This document shows positions 26,537-36,417 of a stretch of DNA of 57,424 nucleotides, in pieces. The notes under the pieces were generated by a model. It searched no databases. It had not been told where the DNA came from and saw nothing but the letters and a program-made list of their open reading frames with translations. Each line of letters starts with the position of its first letter. Positions within the stretch are counted from its first letter, which is position 1. The position numbers and the translations under genes are program-made. The stretch is from Zavarzinella formosa DSM 19928. GTDB lineage: Bacteria; Planctomycetota; Planctomycetia; Gemmatales; Gemmataceae. Where the stretch lies: NCBI RefSeq assembly GCF_000255705.1, contig NZ_JH636439.1, forward strand, positions 839,832-897,255, given 5' to 3'.

Positions 26537-28339
26537 TTATCGAGACGCGCCCACGCCCAACACTTTCACCCGTGGCTTGAGCGTTTCCAAGGCCACCGGG
26601 GACTTCAAATCGTGCTGGCCGATGTTCCCGGCCCGGTCGCTGACTTCCAATCGCACGTAGACGTTGCCGGACAAATGCGAAGGCATGGTCCAACGGTAAA
26701 GCCCGGCGTTTTTGTATCCGCTGACAATCACTTCCCACGGGCCATCGGGCTTGGTGGCGTAGGACAGGTTCACCGAGTTGCTGAGAAGGTTTTTATCGCT
26801 GGCCGTCCAGGTGATGAGCATGGTTCCCTCGTCGGAACCAGTGCCAAGTGAGGGTTGCATCAGGTTGACGGTTGGCTTGGTGGAATCAATCTCCACCACG
26901 CAATCGGGATCTTCACCCGCTTCCGGCGGTTTGCTTCCCGCGCCCGGTCGAATGCGAATGCCATAGTAACCGTCGGCGGGCAGCGTCAATTTGGCCGGAG
27001 GCAGGCCCCCCGCGTCGTCCCGCAGGGCGATCCATGTTTTGCCACCATCGCCGGTGGCCCAGAAGTCGATGCGGTTGTTGCCTCTCGCCCCTTCCACTTG
27101 ATAGTTGATGGTGCAGGTTCGACTATTCAAGATCGTATGCGTCGGCGGTCCCTTGGCCTCGAACACGGGTTCGGGGATCGGCGGGGGCGTCGGTACGACG
27201 ATATCACGCGGCATTTCGGTCTTCGGAATGTTGGCCGGTTGCGGCACATCGATTGGCTTCATCGCCGAGGTGGTTTGCATTACGGAAGGCGGCGGGGTAA
27301 CTGATGGCAGATCGATCCGCAAATCTTCCTTGGCCGAAACGCTTGGCGGCAAGACCGCCGGCACGTCGGGAATTTTGATGTCCGTGTTCTGATTGCCGTT
27401 GCGGATCACCGGCAAGTCGTTGCTTCGCAGCGGTGGAACTTCAGGAATCGGCGGGAGTTCCCGAGGCCCGTTGTAAATCACAGGCGACTTGACCGATTCG
27501 GGAGCCTTCAACGGCGTTGGCGGCTTGATCGGTTCCTGATAGTCAACCGCCCGGATGGGCGGCAGCGAGTCAATCATCGGCGGTCTGATGTCCATCGCCG
27601 GTGATTTGATGTCCGGGGTCGGATCGGTGTTGGGGATCAACGCCGGGTCCGGTTTTCCTTGGGAGACAGTGGATTTGGCGCCAAATCCGAAGTTCGCGGT
27701 CGGGTCGCCCAAATCAAGGTCGCGGTTGGTGCTGTTCCCGGCGCGGTCGGCCGCGAAGACACGAATCTTGCTCTCAAAAACACCGGCGTTTGGCACGCGG
27801 AAAACCGTTGGCGTGTCGGCGGCGGCCACCGTCAACGGTTGCCAAGACTGGTCCGGTGCGAGATACATCACGCGAAGCGACGCCCAGTCCGGATTTTGAT
27901 CGCGGACGTGAACTTGGAGAAATTTCTCGCCTTTCAGCGGGATCGGTTGCGCCGACACTTCCGGCGGAGTCGTGTCTACGACGACAATGCGATGCGGCGG
28001 AACGGCATCCAGGTTGGCCGGCTCGGATTTCCCTCGGCGGTCCACCGTCACGAAGGTGAAGGCATATGTCCCGTCGGCCGTGGCTTTGAAGTCGAAGGCC
28101 CCGGCCGTCGGCGGCAGGGTTTGCACGCATTGCCAGTTGCCGTTGAGGGGCCGGACGTACAGTTTCACCTCGGCCACCTGCGGCCGGGTTCGTTCATCGA
28201 TCTGCACCGGCAGTCGCAGGGTCGCATTCTTGGTGTGGATCGGCGGCGGGCTTTGAGCCGACAGCGGGCCGGTCAGGGCCAAACCGACAACGACGGCGAC
28301 AGCCCAGCGGTTCCAACGACGTTTGATGATCGCAATCAC
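26537..28339 (-). CDS. Secreted proline-rich protein with Ig/fibronectin-like domains
   Basis: A 600-residue exported protein starting at GTG 28339, with GGGGA about 8 nt upstream. A signal peptide (VAVVVGLALTGPLSAQ) is followed by two Ig-like beta domains (about 35-210; KLYVRPLNGNWQCVQTL, FAADRAGNSTNRDLD). A long proline-rich linker comes next (about 215-410, with recurring PPxI and IKxP motifs), then two more Ig-like domains (about 410-590) with repeated SDRAGNIGQHDL-like ends. No catalytic motif is seen. It is 48 nt after, and probably in an operon with, another proline-rich secreted protein. A structural or surface role is plausible but unproved. Confidence 0.75.
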   Translation of the reverse strand: MIAIIKRRWNRWAVAVVVGLALTGPLSAQSPPPIHTKNATLRLPVQIDERTRPQVAEVKLYVRPLNGNWQCVQTLPPTAGAFDFKATADGTYAFTFVTVDRRGKSEPANLDAVPPHRIVVVDTTPPEVSAQPIPLKGEKFLQVHVRDQNPDWASLRVMYLAPDQSWQPLTVAAADTPTVFRVPNAGVFESKIRVFAADRAGNSTNRDLDLGDPTANFGFGAKSTVSQGKPDPALIPNTDPTPDIKSPAMDIRPPMIDSLPPIRAVDYQEPIKPPTPLKAPESVKSPVIYNGPRELPPIPEVPPLRSNDLPVIRNGNQNTDIKIPDVPAVLPPSVSAKEDLRIDLPSVTPPPSVMQTTSAMKPIDVPQPANIPKTEMPRDIVVPTPPPIPEPVFEAKGPPTHTILNSRTCTINYQVEGARGNNRIDFWATGDGGKTWIALRDDAGGLPPAKLTLPADGYYGIRIRPGAGSKPPEAGEDPDCVVEIDSTKPTVNLMQPSLGTGSDEGTMLITWTASDKNLLSNSVNLSYATKPDGPWEVIVSGYKNAGLYRWTMPSHLSGNVYVRLEVSDRAGNIGQHDLKSPVALETLKPRVKVLGVGASR

Positions 28340-28387
28340 GTTCCAATCCCCCGATGATCGCCGGCGGTAGCCGGAGCGTGGTTTCCG

Positions 28388-29902
28388 TTATTTCGCCCCG
28401 ACGCGGAATTCAATGGTCTTCGCGCTTTCCCGACCCGTTGGCTTGTCCATGATGCGAATCGAGAGGGCATATTTGCCGGGGGCGAGACTGGACGGCACGC
28501 AGAAGCGGTAAGCCCGGTAATAATCCTGGGGCGGCGTGGAGACGTTTTCAGGTTCTTCGCGGGGATCGGCTTTCCACACGGCCGTTTCCGAGGCGTCGAG
28601 AAGTTCCAAATGGCTGCCCAACGCCACCGAACATCCTCCGCGAGGGTCGGCGACGCATGAGAAGTTGGAAAGTTCCGCGTACAGATAAACCATGTCCCCC
28701 GGCCGAAATTCGTGAGCGGCGGCGAAAGGGTCCACGGAGCCGAATTTGTAAACCTCGCGGCAAAGCAACAACTTGTTGACCTGAAGCGACGCGCGGGCCC
28801 GAAGCATCGGCGGCACTCGCGTGATTTGCTCAAGCAGGACATCCATTTCTTCCCGCTTCATTTGCTGCAACTTTCCCTCGGAAATTTGCACCAGCGCGGG
28901 CATCATGGAAATCAACACCTGTTGGGTGGCTTGGTCATAAGTCTTCAGAAACTCCAGCGCTTCTTGCGGTTTGTTTTGCTGGAATGCCCGCACGGCTTGG
29001 ATCAGCGGCGTATCCGAAGGGGCCGGCAGCACCACAGGCGTCGCCGGCGGCGCGATCACCGGCGGCAGCGCCAGCGGGGCGGCCGCCGGCGGAAAGATCA
29101 CCGGCGTGGCGGCGGGAATCTCGTCTTTAATCAGCGAAGGAGCAATGAACGGAGCCGGTCCGCGAACAAAATTCGGAGCGGGAATCACCGGGCCGGGAGT
29201 TTCGTTGTTGGCGGTCGGCAGAATTGTTTCCACCGGGGGCGGCGTGTCGATGACCGGCGAAGACTGAGTCTGATGAATCGACGAACCGATGATACTATTG
29301 TTCAACGGAGCCGGTGGCAGGATGACAGCCGAGGGTTCCCGGCGTGATTGCGTCGGGGCGGCAGGCGGTGTTTCGGGCTGGATGATTCGACGCGGCAATT
29401 CCATTGGAATCACCGGCGGGGAATCAATGATCGGCAGCGGCCCGCGGGTTACCGGCCGGGGCCCGCGAATCACTCCGTCAGGATCGGCAATTGGTTCCGG
29501 TGTCGGCGAACTGATCTCGGCCTTCGGACGAAGACGAGGCGCGGCAATGAGCGGCGGCGCGGCGACTGACGGTTCCTCGACATTGGCGCGATGCTCGACG
29601 GTTTTTAAATTTTCATTTGCTTTCGGCGCGTCCTCTGCCGGAGCGGGGACCATTTCCCCTGGCAAAGGCTTGGCCAGTTGACGCGGAACACCCATCGGCG
29701 TGGGTTCCGGCCTGGCGGCCGCGAATTGTTCTTCCGGGGGAGCCGGTGGCCCGAAGGGAACAAACCCGCTTTGTCGGGGGGGAATCCACCCTGGCGGTGT
29801 GAGGGGGGCCATCGCCGTCTGCTGTTGCGGCGACAGCGCGGAGCAGGCCGGCAGGAACAGCGTTCCGATGGCAAAGCCGGAGTAGAGTCGTCGTCCGGTC
29901 AT
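28388..29902 (-). CDS. Proline-rich predicted lipoprotein
   Basis: A 504-residue protein starting at ATG 29902 (GAGG just upstream). The signal ends in lipobox FLPACS. Residues about 20-330 are low-complexity and proline-rich with recurring PPVIxxP, VIAPP and GPxPxI motifs. A globular C-terminal part (about 330-504) has a helical segment (IQAVRAFQQNKPQEALEFLK) and a beta-rich domain with two cysteines. An in-frame ATG 45 nt upstream is possible. I do not recognise the family. It is the first gene of a likely two-gene unit with the Ig-like protein. Confidence 0.72.
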   Translation of the reverse strand: MTGRRLYSGFAIGTLFLPACSALSPQQQTAMAPLTPPGWIPPRQSGFVPFGPPAPPEEQFAAARPEPTPMGVPRQLAKPLPGEMVPAPAEDAPKANENLKTVEHRANVEEPSVAAPPLIAAPRLRPKAEISSPTPEPIADPDGVIRGPRPVTRGPLPIIDSPPVIPMELPRRIIQPETPPAAPTQSRREPSAVILPPAPLNNSIIGSSIHQTQSSPVIDTPPPVETILPTANNETPGPVIPAPNFVRGPAPFIAPSLIKDEIPAATPVIFPPAAAPLALPPVIAPPATPVVLPAPSDTPLIQAVRAFQQNKPQEALEFLKTYDQATQQVLISMMPALVQISEGKLQQMKREEMDVLLEQITRVPPMLRARASLQVNKLLLCREVYKFGSVDPFAAAHEFRPGDMVYLYAELSNFSCVADPRGGCSVALGSHLELLDASETAVWKADPREEPENVSTPPQDYYRAYRFCVPSSLAPGKYALSIRIMDKPTGRESAKTIEFRVGAK

Positions 29903-30096
29903 CCATGACCTCGTTCGGGCGGTCCATCGCATGGCAGGTTTCCCCAAGTGCCACTCGCAATACCCGAGCGAAAAATGCCGTCAAGGCGGACTTGAGTCAA
30001 TCTGGCATGACCGGAAAAAAAATCCAACAAGATCGAACCCGCGATTTGACAAACTTGTCCGGCTGTTGGCCGATTGAGAAACCGATCTGTCTTCCC

Positions 30097-30125
30097 TTGG
30101 CCCCCTCTCATTGCGGCCGTATCAT
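30097..30125 (+). promoter_or_regulatory. Possible sigma-70-type promoter for tex
   Basis: TTGGCC (30097-30102) and TATCAT (30120-30125) are 17 nt apart and match the -35/-10 consensus at 4 and 5 of 6 positions. They lie about 75 nt before the tex start, in the 299-nt gap after the proline-rich gene. I see nothing else in that gap. Confidence 0.4.
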
Positions 30126-30201
30126 ACTCAACTCTGTTGGAACCCTGATTTGATGACCTGCCCCGCTACAGAATTGCCGGGGGCCCCGAAGTGACCGAAC
30201 C

Positions 30202-33138
30202 ATGCCGAACGCGACGGACTCCCACATGCTCGACCTTTCCCGCATCGCCCAGGATTTGCAACTCCGCAAGACACAGGTCGAAACCGCCGTTCAATTGCTT
30301 GACGAGGGGAACAGCCCTTCGTTCATTGCACGGTATCGGAAGGAGAAGTCCGGCGGGCTGGATGAGGACCGTCTGCGAATGATCAAAGAGCGGGTTGCCG
30401 AAATTCGGCAACTGGCCGACCGCAAGAACACCATCCTCAAAACGATCGATTCGCAGGGGAAACTGACCGACGACCTGCGGGCCGGGATTCAAGCGGCCGA
30501 GACCAACAAACGGTTGGATGATCTCTTCCTCCCTTTCAAGCCCAAGAAGCGTTCGGCGGCCAGTGACGCCCGCGAGAAGGGTCTTGAGGAACTGGCCAAG
30601 GCCATCTGGAATCGCGATCCGGCCGTCGCCAATCTGAACGAAATCCTCGTCGGGATGGTGAATCCCGAAAAGAATCTGAATACCCCCGATGAGATTCTGG
30701 GTGGTGCGAAACTCATACTCACGGAAATGATCGCTGAGAATGCGGACGTCCGCGCTCCGGTCCGGTTCGCCTTGTGGGAAACGGGCCGCGTTGTTTCCAA
30801 AAAGGCCGAGCCAAAACCGGAAAAACACGAGCCGAAACCGGAAGCCGCTCCAACGCCCGCTCCCGCCGCGGAAACACCTCCTGTCGCTCCGGCGACGGAA
30901 GACGTTCCGGCGGTTACGCCGCCGACTTCTGAAACTCCGGTGACGCCCGCCCCCGAATCAACCCCGGCGGCCAAATCTCCGAAGCCGAAAAAGGAAGATC
31001 GCAAAGATGACAAAAAGGGCGAGGAATACAAGGACTACTACGAATTCACCGAAGGTTTGAAGGCCATCCCGCCACACCGGATTTTGGCCGTCAACCGGGG
31101 CGAGCGCGAACATGCCCTCTCTGTGAAGCTTGATTGGGATGTCAACCGGGTCAATCAAGCCGCCCGCTCGAATCTGAAGTTTGACGGCCACCCGCACAAA
31201 GAATTGCTTGAGTCTCTCATTGACGGCGCCGTGACGGGTTATGTGCTTCCGTCGTTGGAAAAAGAAATTCGCAAGGAATTGACCGAAGAATCGCTCAGCC
31301 ATGCCGTCGAAATCTTCGCGCGAAATTTCAAGAGTCTGCTGCTGACGCCGCCGCTGCGGAACCGTCGTGTGCTCGCCATTGATCCAGGCACGAAGTCCGG
31401 CACAAAAGCGGTGGCCCTTGATGAAAAGGGCGTCTTGTTGGAAGAGACGACTCTGCATCCGCTTCCTCCGCAGAACAAAGTCGGCGAAGCCAAGGTGGCT
31501 CTTGCCGGATTGATCCGCAAGCACAATCTTTCATTGGTCGCCATTGGCAATGGCTCTTCCTGCCGGGAGATCGAGGAGTTGGTTTCCGAACTGCTCACGG
31601 AACTGGAGCAACCCACGGAAGGCCAGCCTGCCATTACCGATCTGTCATATGTGATCGCCAACGAAGCCGGGGCCGCCGATTATTCGGATAGCCCCTCGGC
31701 CCGCGAGGAGTTTCCGAATCTCGACCGCATGACTCGGGGGACGATTTCCATCGGTCGTCGGTTGCAGGATCCGCTCGCGGAGTTGGTGAAAATTGACCCG
31801 CAGCATGTCGGCGTCGGGCTTTACCAGCACGACATCAAGCCGAAACATTTGAAAGAATCGATTGACGAAGTCATCGAATCATGCGTCAACGAAGTGGGTG
31901 TTGATCTGAACGCCGCGAGCGCGGCCTTGCTCCGGTATGTCTCCGGGTTGAATCCGGCCGTGGCACAAGAAATCGTGCAATACCGCACCGCTAACGGAGC
32001 GTTCCGCAATCGCGCCCAACTTTCACAAGTTCCCAATTTCAGCGAAATCCGCCACACGCAATCGAGCGGATTTCTGAAGATCATGGACGGGGATGAACCC
32101 CTCGATTCCACATGGTTGCATCCGGAACAGTTCACTCTTGCCCGCCAATTGTTGGCTGAGGCGGGGTTCATCCCGGCCGATTTGCGGGAAGCTGAAAAAC
32201 TTCCGAAGATCAAGGCAAAACTCGGTGAGACGAATGCCGCCGACGCGGCCACTCGCTTCGGGACGACGGAACCCGCCATCAAGGAGGTCATCGCCACGCT
32301 GTCGGAACCATTCGCCGACCCGCGAGATACCCGCACGCCGCCGGTGTTGAAGAAGCGAATGCTTCGGCTCGAAGATCTCAAGCAGGGGCAGGAACTTCGC
32401 GGCACCGTTGTCAACGTCGTTCCTTTCGGCGCGTTTGTGGACATCGGCCTGAAGGACACGGGGCTGGTTCACATTAGCCGCATGGCGAATAAATTCATCA
32501 AAAACCCTTACGAAGTCGTCGGGGTTGGCGATGTGGTGAGCGTTTGGGTTGTGGAAGTCGATCATGAACGCAAACGAGCCTCGTTGACGATGGTCTCGCC
32601 GGGTCAGGAACGCAAACCACAACCCCGGCCTGCTTTTACGGCTCCGACACCGAGGCCGCCTCGTCCCGCTCAAGACCGGCCGACCGGTGATCGTCCGCCG
32701 CCTCGCCAGGATCGAAACGACCGCAATGATCGTCCCGCCCCGAACCGATCCGGTCCTCCGGGCGGTCATGACGGTCAACGGCCCAGCCGCGATCAGGGAC
32801 AAGGCGGCCATCCGAACCAAGGTCGCCCGCCGTTCCGTGGCGGACCGCGTCCGCAAGGGCAGGGGCCTCGTCCCCAGGGTCAGGGCCGACCGCCCTTCCG
32901 CGATCAGCGTCCCTCGTCTTCTCCGGCCGGGGAGACTCCCGAAACCACGCCAGTTCCACCGCCTCCGAAGAAGCCACCGGCCAAGCCCAAGTCGCTGCCG
33001 AAACTTTCGACGGACGCCCTGACCGGGAAGGCTCCGCTGTTCTCTTTTGGTGAGTTGGAGGCATTCTTCAAACAAAAGGATGCCCCGGCCGAAATACCCC
33101 CAAGCGAGAAGCCACCGACCGAACCGCCGGCTTCCTGA
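30202..33138 (+). CDS. tex: Tex-family RNA-binding transcription accessory protein, extended
   Basis: A 978-residue Tex/Spt6-like protein, about 200 longer than usual. Order: N-terminal helical region (residues 5-195; DEGNSPSFIARYRKEKSGG), a Lys/Pro/Ala/Glu-rich insertion (about 198-272), then YKDYYEFTEGLKAIPPHR, YqgF-like fold (from about 390, VLAIDPGTKSGTKAVAL), helix-hairpin-helix region (from about 566, GVDLNAASAALLRYVSGL) and S1 RNA-binding domain (about 729-798, GTVVNVVPFGAFVDIGLKD). A basic, Pro/Arg/Gly/Gln-rich tail of about 180 residues ends it. The core family call is secure; both extensions are extra. ftsH starts 44 nt downstream and may be cotranscribed. Confidence 0.94.
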   Translation: MPNATDSHMLDLSRIAQDLQLRKTQVETAVQLLDEGNSPSFIARYRKEKSGGLDEDRLRMIKERVAEIRQLADRKNTILKTIDSQGKLTDDLRAGIQAAETNKRLDDLFLPFKPKKRSAASDAREKGLEELAKAIWNRDPAVANLNEILVGMVNPEKNLNTPDEILGGAKLILTEMIAENADVRAPVRFALWETGRVVSKKAEPKPEKHEPKPEAAPTPAPAAETPPVAPATEDVPAVTPPTSETPVTPAPESTPAAKSPKPKKEDRKDDKKGEEYKDYYEFTEGLKAIPPHRILAVNRGEREHALSVKLDWDVNRVNQAARSNLKFDGHPHKELLESLIDGAVTGYVLPSLEKEIRKELTEESLSHAVEIFARNFKSLLLTPPLRNRRVLAIDPGTKSGTKAVALDEKGVLLEETTLHPLPPQNKVGEAKVALAGLIRKHNLSLVAIGNGSSCREIEELVSELLTELEQPTEGQPAITDLSYVIANEAGAADYSDSPSAREEFPNLDRMTRGTISIGRRLQDPLAELVKIDPQHVGVGLYQHDIKPKHLKESIDEVIESCVNEVGVDLNAASAALLRYVSGLNPAVAQEIVQYRTANGAFRNRAQLSQVPNFSEIRHTQSSGFLKIMDGDEPLDSTWLHPEQFTLARQLLAEAGFIPADLREAEKLPKIKAKLGETNAADAATRFGTTEPAIKEVIATLSEPFADPRDTRTPPVLKKRMLRLEDLKQGQELRGTVVNVVPFGAFVDIGLKDTGLVHISRMANKFIKNPYEVVGVGDVVSVWVVEVDHERKRASLTMVSPGQERKPQPRPAFTAPTPRPPRPAQDRPTGDRPPPRQDRNDRNDRPAPNRSGPPGGHDGQRPSRDQGQGGHPNQGRPPFRGGPRPQGQGPRPQGQGRPPFRDQRPSSSPAGETPETTPVPPPPKKPPAKPKSLPKLSTDALTGKAPLFSFGELEAFFKQKDAPAEIPPSEKPPTEPPAS

Positions 33139-33182
33139 GTGCGCGCCGAGACGTTCCATCATCGCCCAGCGAGACTTTTCTG

Positions 33183-35147
33183 ATGCCGCCGACCGGGACA
33201 CCTCCCCGACCGCCCGAACAACCGAATGGCAATCCCCGACGAGCCGGGAATATGCTCGCGGCGGTTTTCATCCTTTCGGCCGTGCTGTTCGTTTCGTTCT
33301 TCGTGTTTGTTCTGTTCACCTCCGGGCCCCGGACCATCGCCTATAACCAATTCCTTGATCTGGCCGAACAGGGCAAGATCGCCAAACTCACGCTGACCGG
33401 CGGAAACAAAGTCACCGGGGAAGTCCGCGTTCCGACGGATCCTGCCCTCCAAGATCTCAATCTGACGGCCGGCCGGTTCACCACGATCCTGCCGCACATC
33501 GACAATCAGGACGCTTTTGTCCGCAAGATCATCGAACGAGATCTTGCGGAGCATCGGGAGGCCATCCAAAAGAAAGAGGCCAAGCCCGTCGAGGTCGTCA
33601 CCGAGGAAGATCAGAGTCAATGGGTCGGGCCGTTGGTGTATGGCGTGCTGCCCATCGTGGTGCTGGTGATCTTTTTTGTGTTTTTGTTTCCCAAAATGCG
33701 AGACCCGATGGGGGGCGGTTTTGCCTCCAGTTTCGTGAAAAGCACCGCCCGTCGGGTGGACAAGGGCATGTCCCGCACGACCTTCAATGAGGTCGCCGGG
33801 ATGGACAATGCCAAGCGAGAATTGGTGGAAGTGGTCGAGTTTCTCAAAAACCCGGATAAGTTCATGCGTCTTGGGGCGCAGGTTCCCAAGGGAGTTTTGT
33901 TGGTCGGTCCCCCCGGCACAGGCAAAACGCTTCTTGCCCGTGCCGTGGCGGGCGAGGCGGGGGTTCCCTTCTACAGCATCAATGGATCTGAATTTATCCA
34001 GATGTTTGTCGGTGTCGGAGCGAGCCGGGTGCGGGACTTGTTTCGCACCGCCAAGGAAACGGCCCCCTGTGTGATCTTTATCGATGAAATCGATGCCGTG
34101 GGACGGATGCGCGGCGCGGGGGTGGGCGGCGGTTCGGACGAACGCGAACAGACGCTTAATCAAATCCTCAGCGAAATGGATGGATTCCTTCCCAGCGAGT
34201 CCGTGATTGTCGTGGCGGCGACCAACCGGCCGGATGTGCTTGATGCCGCCTTGCTGCGTCCCGGTCGGTTCGACCGGCATATCACGGTTGACCGGCCCAC
34301 CTGGCAGGGACGGTTTGACATCCTCAAGGTTCATGTGAGGAACAAACCGCTGGCGGATGATGTGGATTTGCAGAAGATCGCCAAGAAGGCGATGGGAATG
34401 TCGGGGGCCGAATTGCGAAACCTCGCCAACGAAGCGGCTATCTCGGCCGCCCGCGAAGGCAAGGAACGCATCGACAATCGGGACTTTGACCAAGCGGCCG
34501 AGCGTATTCTGCTCGGGGCGAAACGCGAGGGAACCCATACCCCCGAGGAGCGTCGCCGGACGGCCTACCATGAGGCCGGGCATGCTCTTACCGCGTGGCT
34601 GGAGCCAAAGGCCGATCCGTTGTGGAAAATCTCCATCCTTGCCCGCGGCCAGGCCGCCGGGGTGACGATGTACGAGCCGAATGAAGACCGGATCGACATG
34701 TCGAAAAGTGAATTGTTCGCCCGGCTGGTGACAGCGATGGGAGGACGGGCCGCTGATCGTCTGGTCTTCGGTGAGATGATGGCCGGGGCGGTGGGGGACA
34801 TCAAGCAGGCCACGCGGATCGCCCGCATGATGGTCACGCAATATGGCATGAGCGACCGGCTCGGCCCCGTGGCTTATCGGGCGGGGGAGGAGCACGTGTT
34901 TCTCGGCAAGGAACTGCACGAAACTCGCGATTTCAGCGACGGAACCGCCAAATTAATCGATGAAGAGGTTCATCGGCTGGTGCGCGAAGCCGAGGTCCGG
35001 GCGCATGAATTGATCGCTGCCAACCGAGACAAACTGGAACTGCTGACCGCCACATTGCTTGAGCGGGAAGAGATGGATCGGGACGAGGTGGAGAAACTAC
35101 TCGGGTCGCGGCCTACCGTTTCCCCGTCGGCAGCCAGTCCTCAATAA
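33183..35147 (+). CDS. ftsH: ATP-dependent zinc metalloprotease FtsH
   Basis: A 654-residue membrane AAA+ protease that degrades misfolded membrane proteins and short-lived regulators. Two membrane segments (about 24-46 and 146-168) flank a periplasmic domain. The AAA module has Walker A GPPGTGKT (about 241), Walker [14 protein letters not shown] and the second-region-of-homology [19 protein letters not shown]. The protease domain has zinc motif HEAGH (about 462). A short proline-rich cytoplasmic N-terminus precedes the first membrane segment. All catalytic residues are present. The 3' end overlaps the convergent glycosyltransferase gene by 35 nt. Confidence 0.97.
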   Translation: MPPTGTPPRPPEQPNGNPRRAGNMLAAVFILSAVLFVSFFVFVLFTSGPRTIAYNQFLDLAEQGKIAKLTLTGGNKVTGEVRVPTDPALQDLNLTAGRFTTILPHIDNQDAFVRKIIERDLAEHREAIQKKEAKPVEVVTEEDQSQWVGPLVYGVLPIVVLVIFFVFLFPKMRDPMGGGFASSFVKSTARRVDKGMSRTTFNEVAGMDNAKRELVEVVEFLKNPDKFMRLGAQVPKGVLLVGPPGTGKTLLARAVAGEAGVPFYSINGSEFIQMFVGVGASRVRDLFRTAKETAPCVIFIDEIDAVGRMRGAGVGGGSDEREQTLNQILSEMDGFLPSESVIVVAATNRPDVLDAALLRPGRFDRHITVDRPTWQGRFDILKVHVRNKPLADDVDLQKIAKKAMGMSGAELRNLANEAAISAAREGKERIDNRDFDQAAERILLGAKREGTHTPEERRRTAYHEAGHALTAWLEPKADPLWKISILARGQAAGVTMYEPNEDRIDMSKSELFARLVTAMGGRAADRLVFGEMMAGAVGDIKQATRIARMMVTQYGMSDRLGPVAYRAGEEHVFLGKELHETRDFSDGTAKLIDEEVHRLVREAEVRAHELIAANRDKLELLTATLLEREEMDRDEVEKLLGSRPTVSPSAASPQ

Positions 35148-36267
35148 TTTCGTGGAACCGGGTCGGGCATTGCAGTCGCTCAAAAGCCGTCTGCGTCTTT
35201 TCGGACAATTCCCGATAGACATCGGGTTCTCGAACCAGAGACGTGACCAATTCCGCAAGACATTGGGCATTTCCCGCCTTGAAAAACCGGACTCCCTCGC
35301 CGTCTGACAACGCGCTGGTAAACACCGGGTGCGTGCTGGCAATCACCGGCGTGCGGACGGTCAGGCTTTCCGTGAATGTCATCGGAAACCCCTCCGGAAA
35401 CTCAGGCCGGGTGGGGACGACAACAAACGTCGCGCGAATCATTTCTTCCATCACACGATCATTCGAGACCAACCCGAGAAATTCGGCCGCCTCCCCAAGA
35501 GGAGCGGCTCGTTGCTTTAATTCTTCGATAATTTCCGAGGTTCCGCCAATCACCAGACGGGCGTTGATGCCTTGCTGTCGCAGAAGGATCGCCGCATCGA
35601 TCAGTTCTGGTACGCCTTTTCTGGCGATCAGATTTCCCGCCATGAACAGACGAACCGGCCCCTTGGGCAACGCTCGCACGGGATATTGGGCGGGGGTTCG
35701 GGTGACCACATAATCCCAGGCAACAGCTTTCCGAGGATTCAATCCGGCGTCGATCATCGACTTGGTCGCCGGTTCCCGATGATTGCCAACCCGGACCACA
35801 TGCGGACGATTCAGCATGCGAACCAGTTCCCGGGTGACTAAGCGGTCATACCGCTTCTCCCGGCGAAAGAAGCCGGCAAACATCACCAAAGTGGACCAGT
35901 TCTTGCGGGCCGCCAGTCGCAGGATGCCGACGGCCGGAAGATCATTTGCCCGAAGGAGCAAATGAGTTGGGTTGAATCTGAGAATTTCCTGGCAAATCTG
36001 GCTCATCCAGAAAAGCGTTTGCGTCGTATGCGGGACAGGTAGTTTCCTGATTGGCTCGGGGATGGTGACAATCCGGCCAAGCCCATGCTGAGAGCATTGC
36101 CTTTCGCCATTTAGAGAGATCACCAGATGCGGATGCGGGGCCATCCAATTATCAAGGTATCCTTGGCTGTAATACATCCCGTAATAGGATTCCGGCTCCC
36201 CGGACTCTCTTGATCGTCGCGCCGACGGCAGGTTACCATGCTGGACGACGGCGATCCGCTTCTGCAT
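35113..36267 (-). CDS. GT4-type glycosyltransferase
   Basis: A 384-residue GT-B glycosyltransferase. The C-terminal half has the sugar-nucleotide site typical of GT4: FMAGNLIARKGVPELIDA, then the Glu-Glu motif in EFPEGFPMTFTESLTVRTPV. The N-terminal acceptor half is less conserved. No signal or membrane segment is present, so it acts at the cytoplasmic side, probably in exopolysaccharide or lipopolysaccharide synthesis. GGAG precedes the ATG at 36267. The donor sugar is unknown, and no other sugar-pathway gene is adjacent. Confidence 0.87.
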   Translation of the reverse strand: MQKRIAVVQHGNLPSARRSRESGEPESYYGMYYSQGYLDNWMAPHPHLVISLNGERQCSQHGLGRIVTIPEPIRKLPVPHTTQTLFWMSQICQEILRFNPTHLLLRANDLPAVGILRLAARKNWSTLVMFAGFFRREKRYDRLVTRELVRMLNRPHVVRVGNHREPATKSMIDAGLNPRKAVAWDYVVTRTPAQYPVRALPKGPVRLFMAGNLIARKGVPELIDAAILLRQQGINARLVIGGTSEIIEELKQRAAPLGEAAEFLGLVSNDRVMEEMIRATFVVVPTRPEFPEGFPMTFTESLTVRTPVIASTHPVFTSALSDGEGVRFFKAGNAQCLAELVTSLVREPDVYRELSEKTQTAFERLQCPTRFHEIIEDWLPTGKR

Positions 36268-36417
36268 CCCTAAGAACTCCGCTGGACCGCACGGGCATCG
36301 AAGAACATCTTATGAATCAGGATGAAAAATCCCGATACGTCTTGTTGGCAGACTGTTCAGCATATTACATAACTATATCCGTCCTCCCAAACACACCCGC
36401 CTTTCTCCCTTTTCATC

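Noticed and set aside
33159-34919. 586-codon open frame antisense to ftsH
   Set aside because: The plus strand codes for an intact FtsH; the antisense frame has no recognisable motif and the His/Arg-rich composition typical of a shadow frame in GC-rich DNA.
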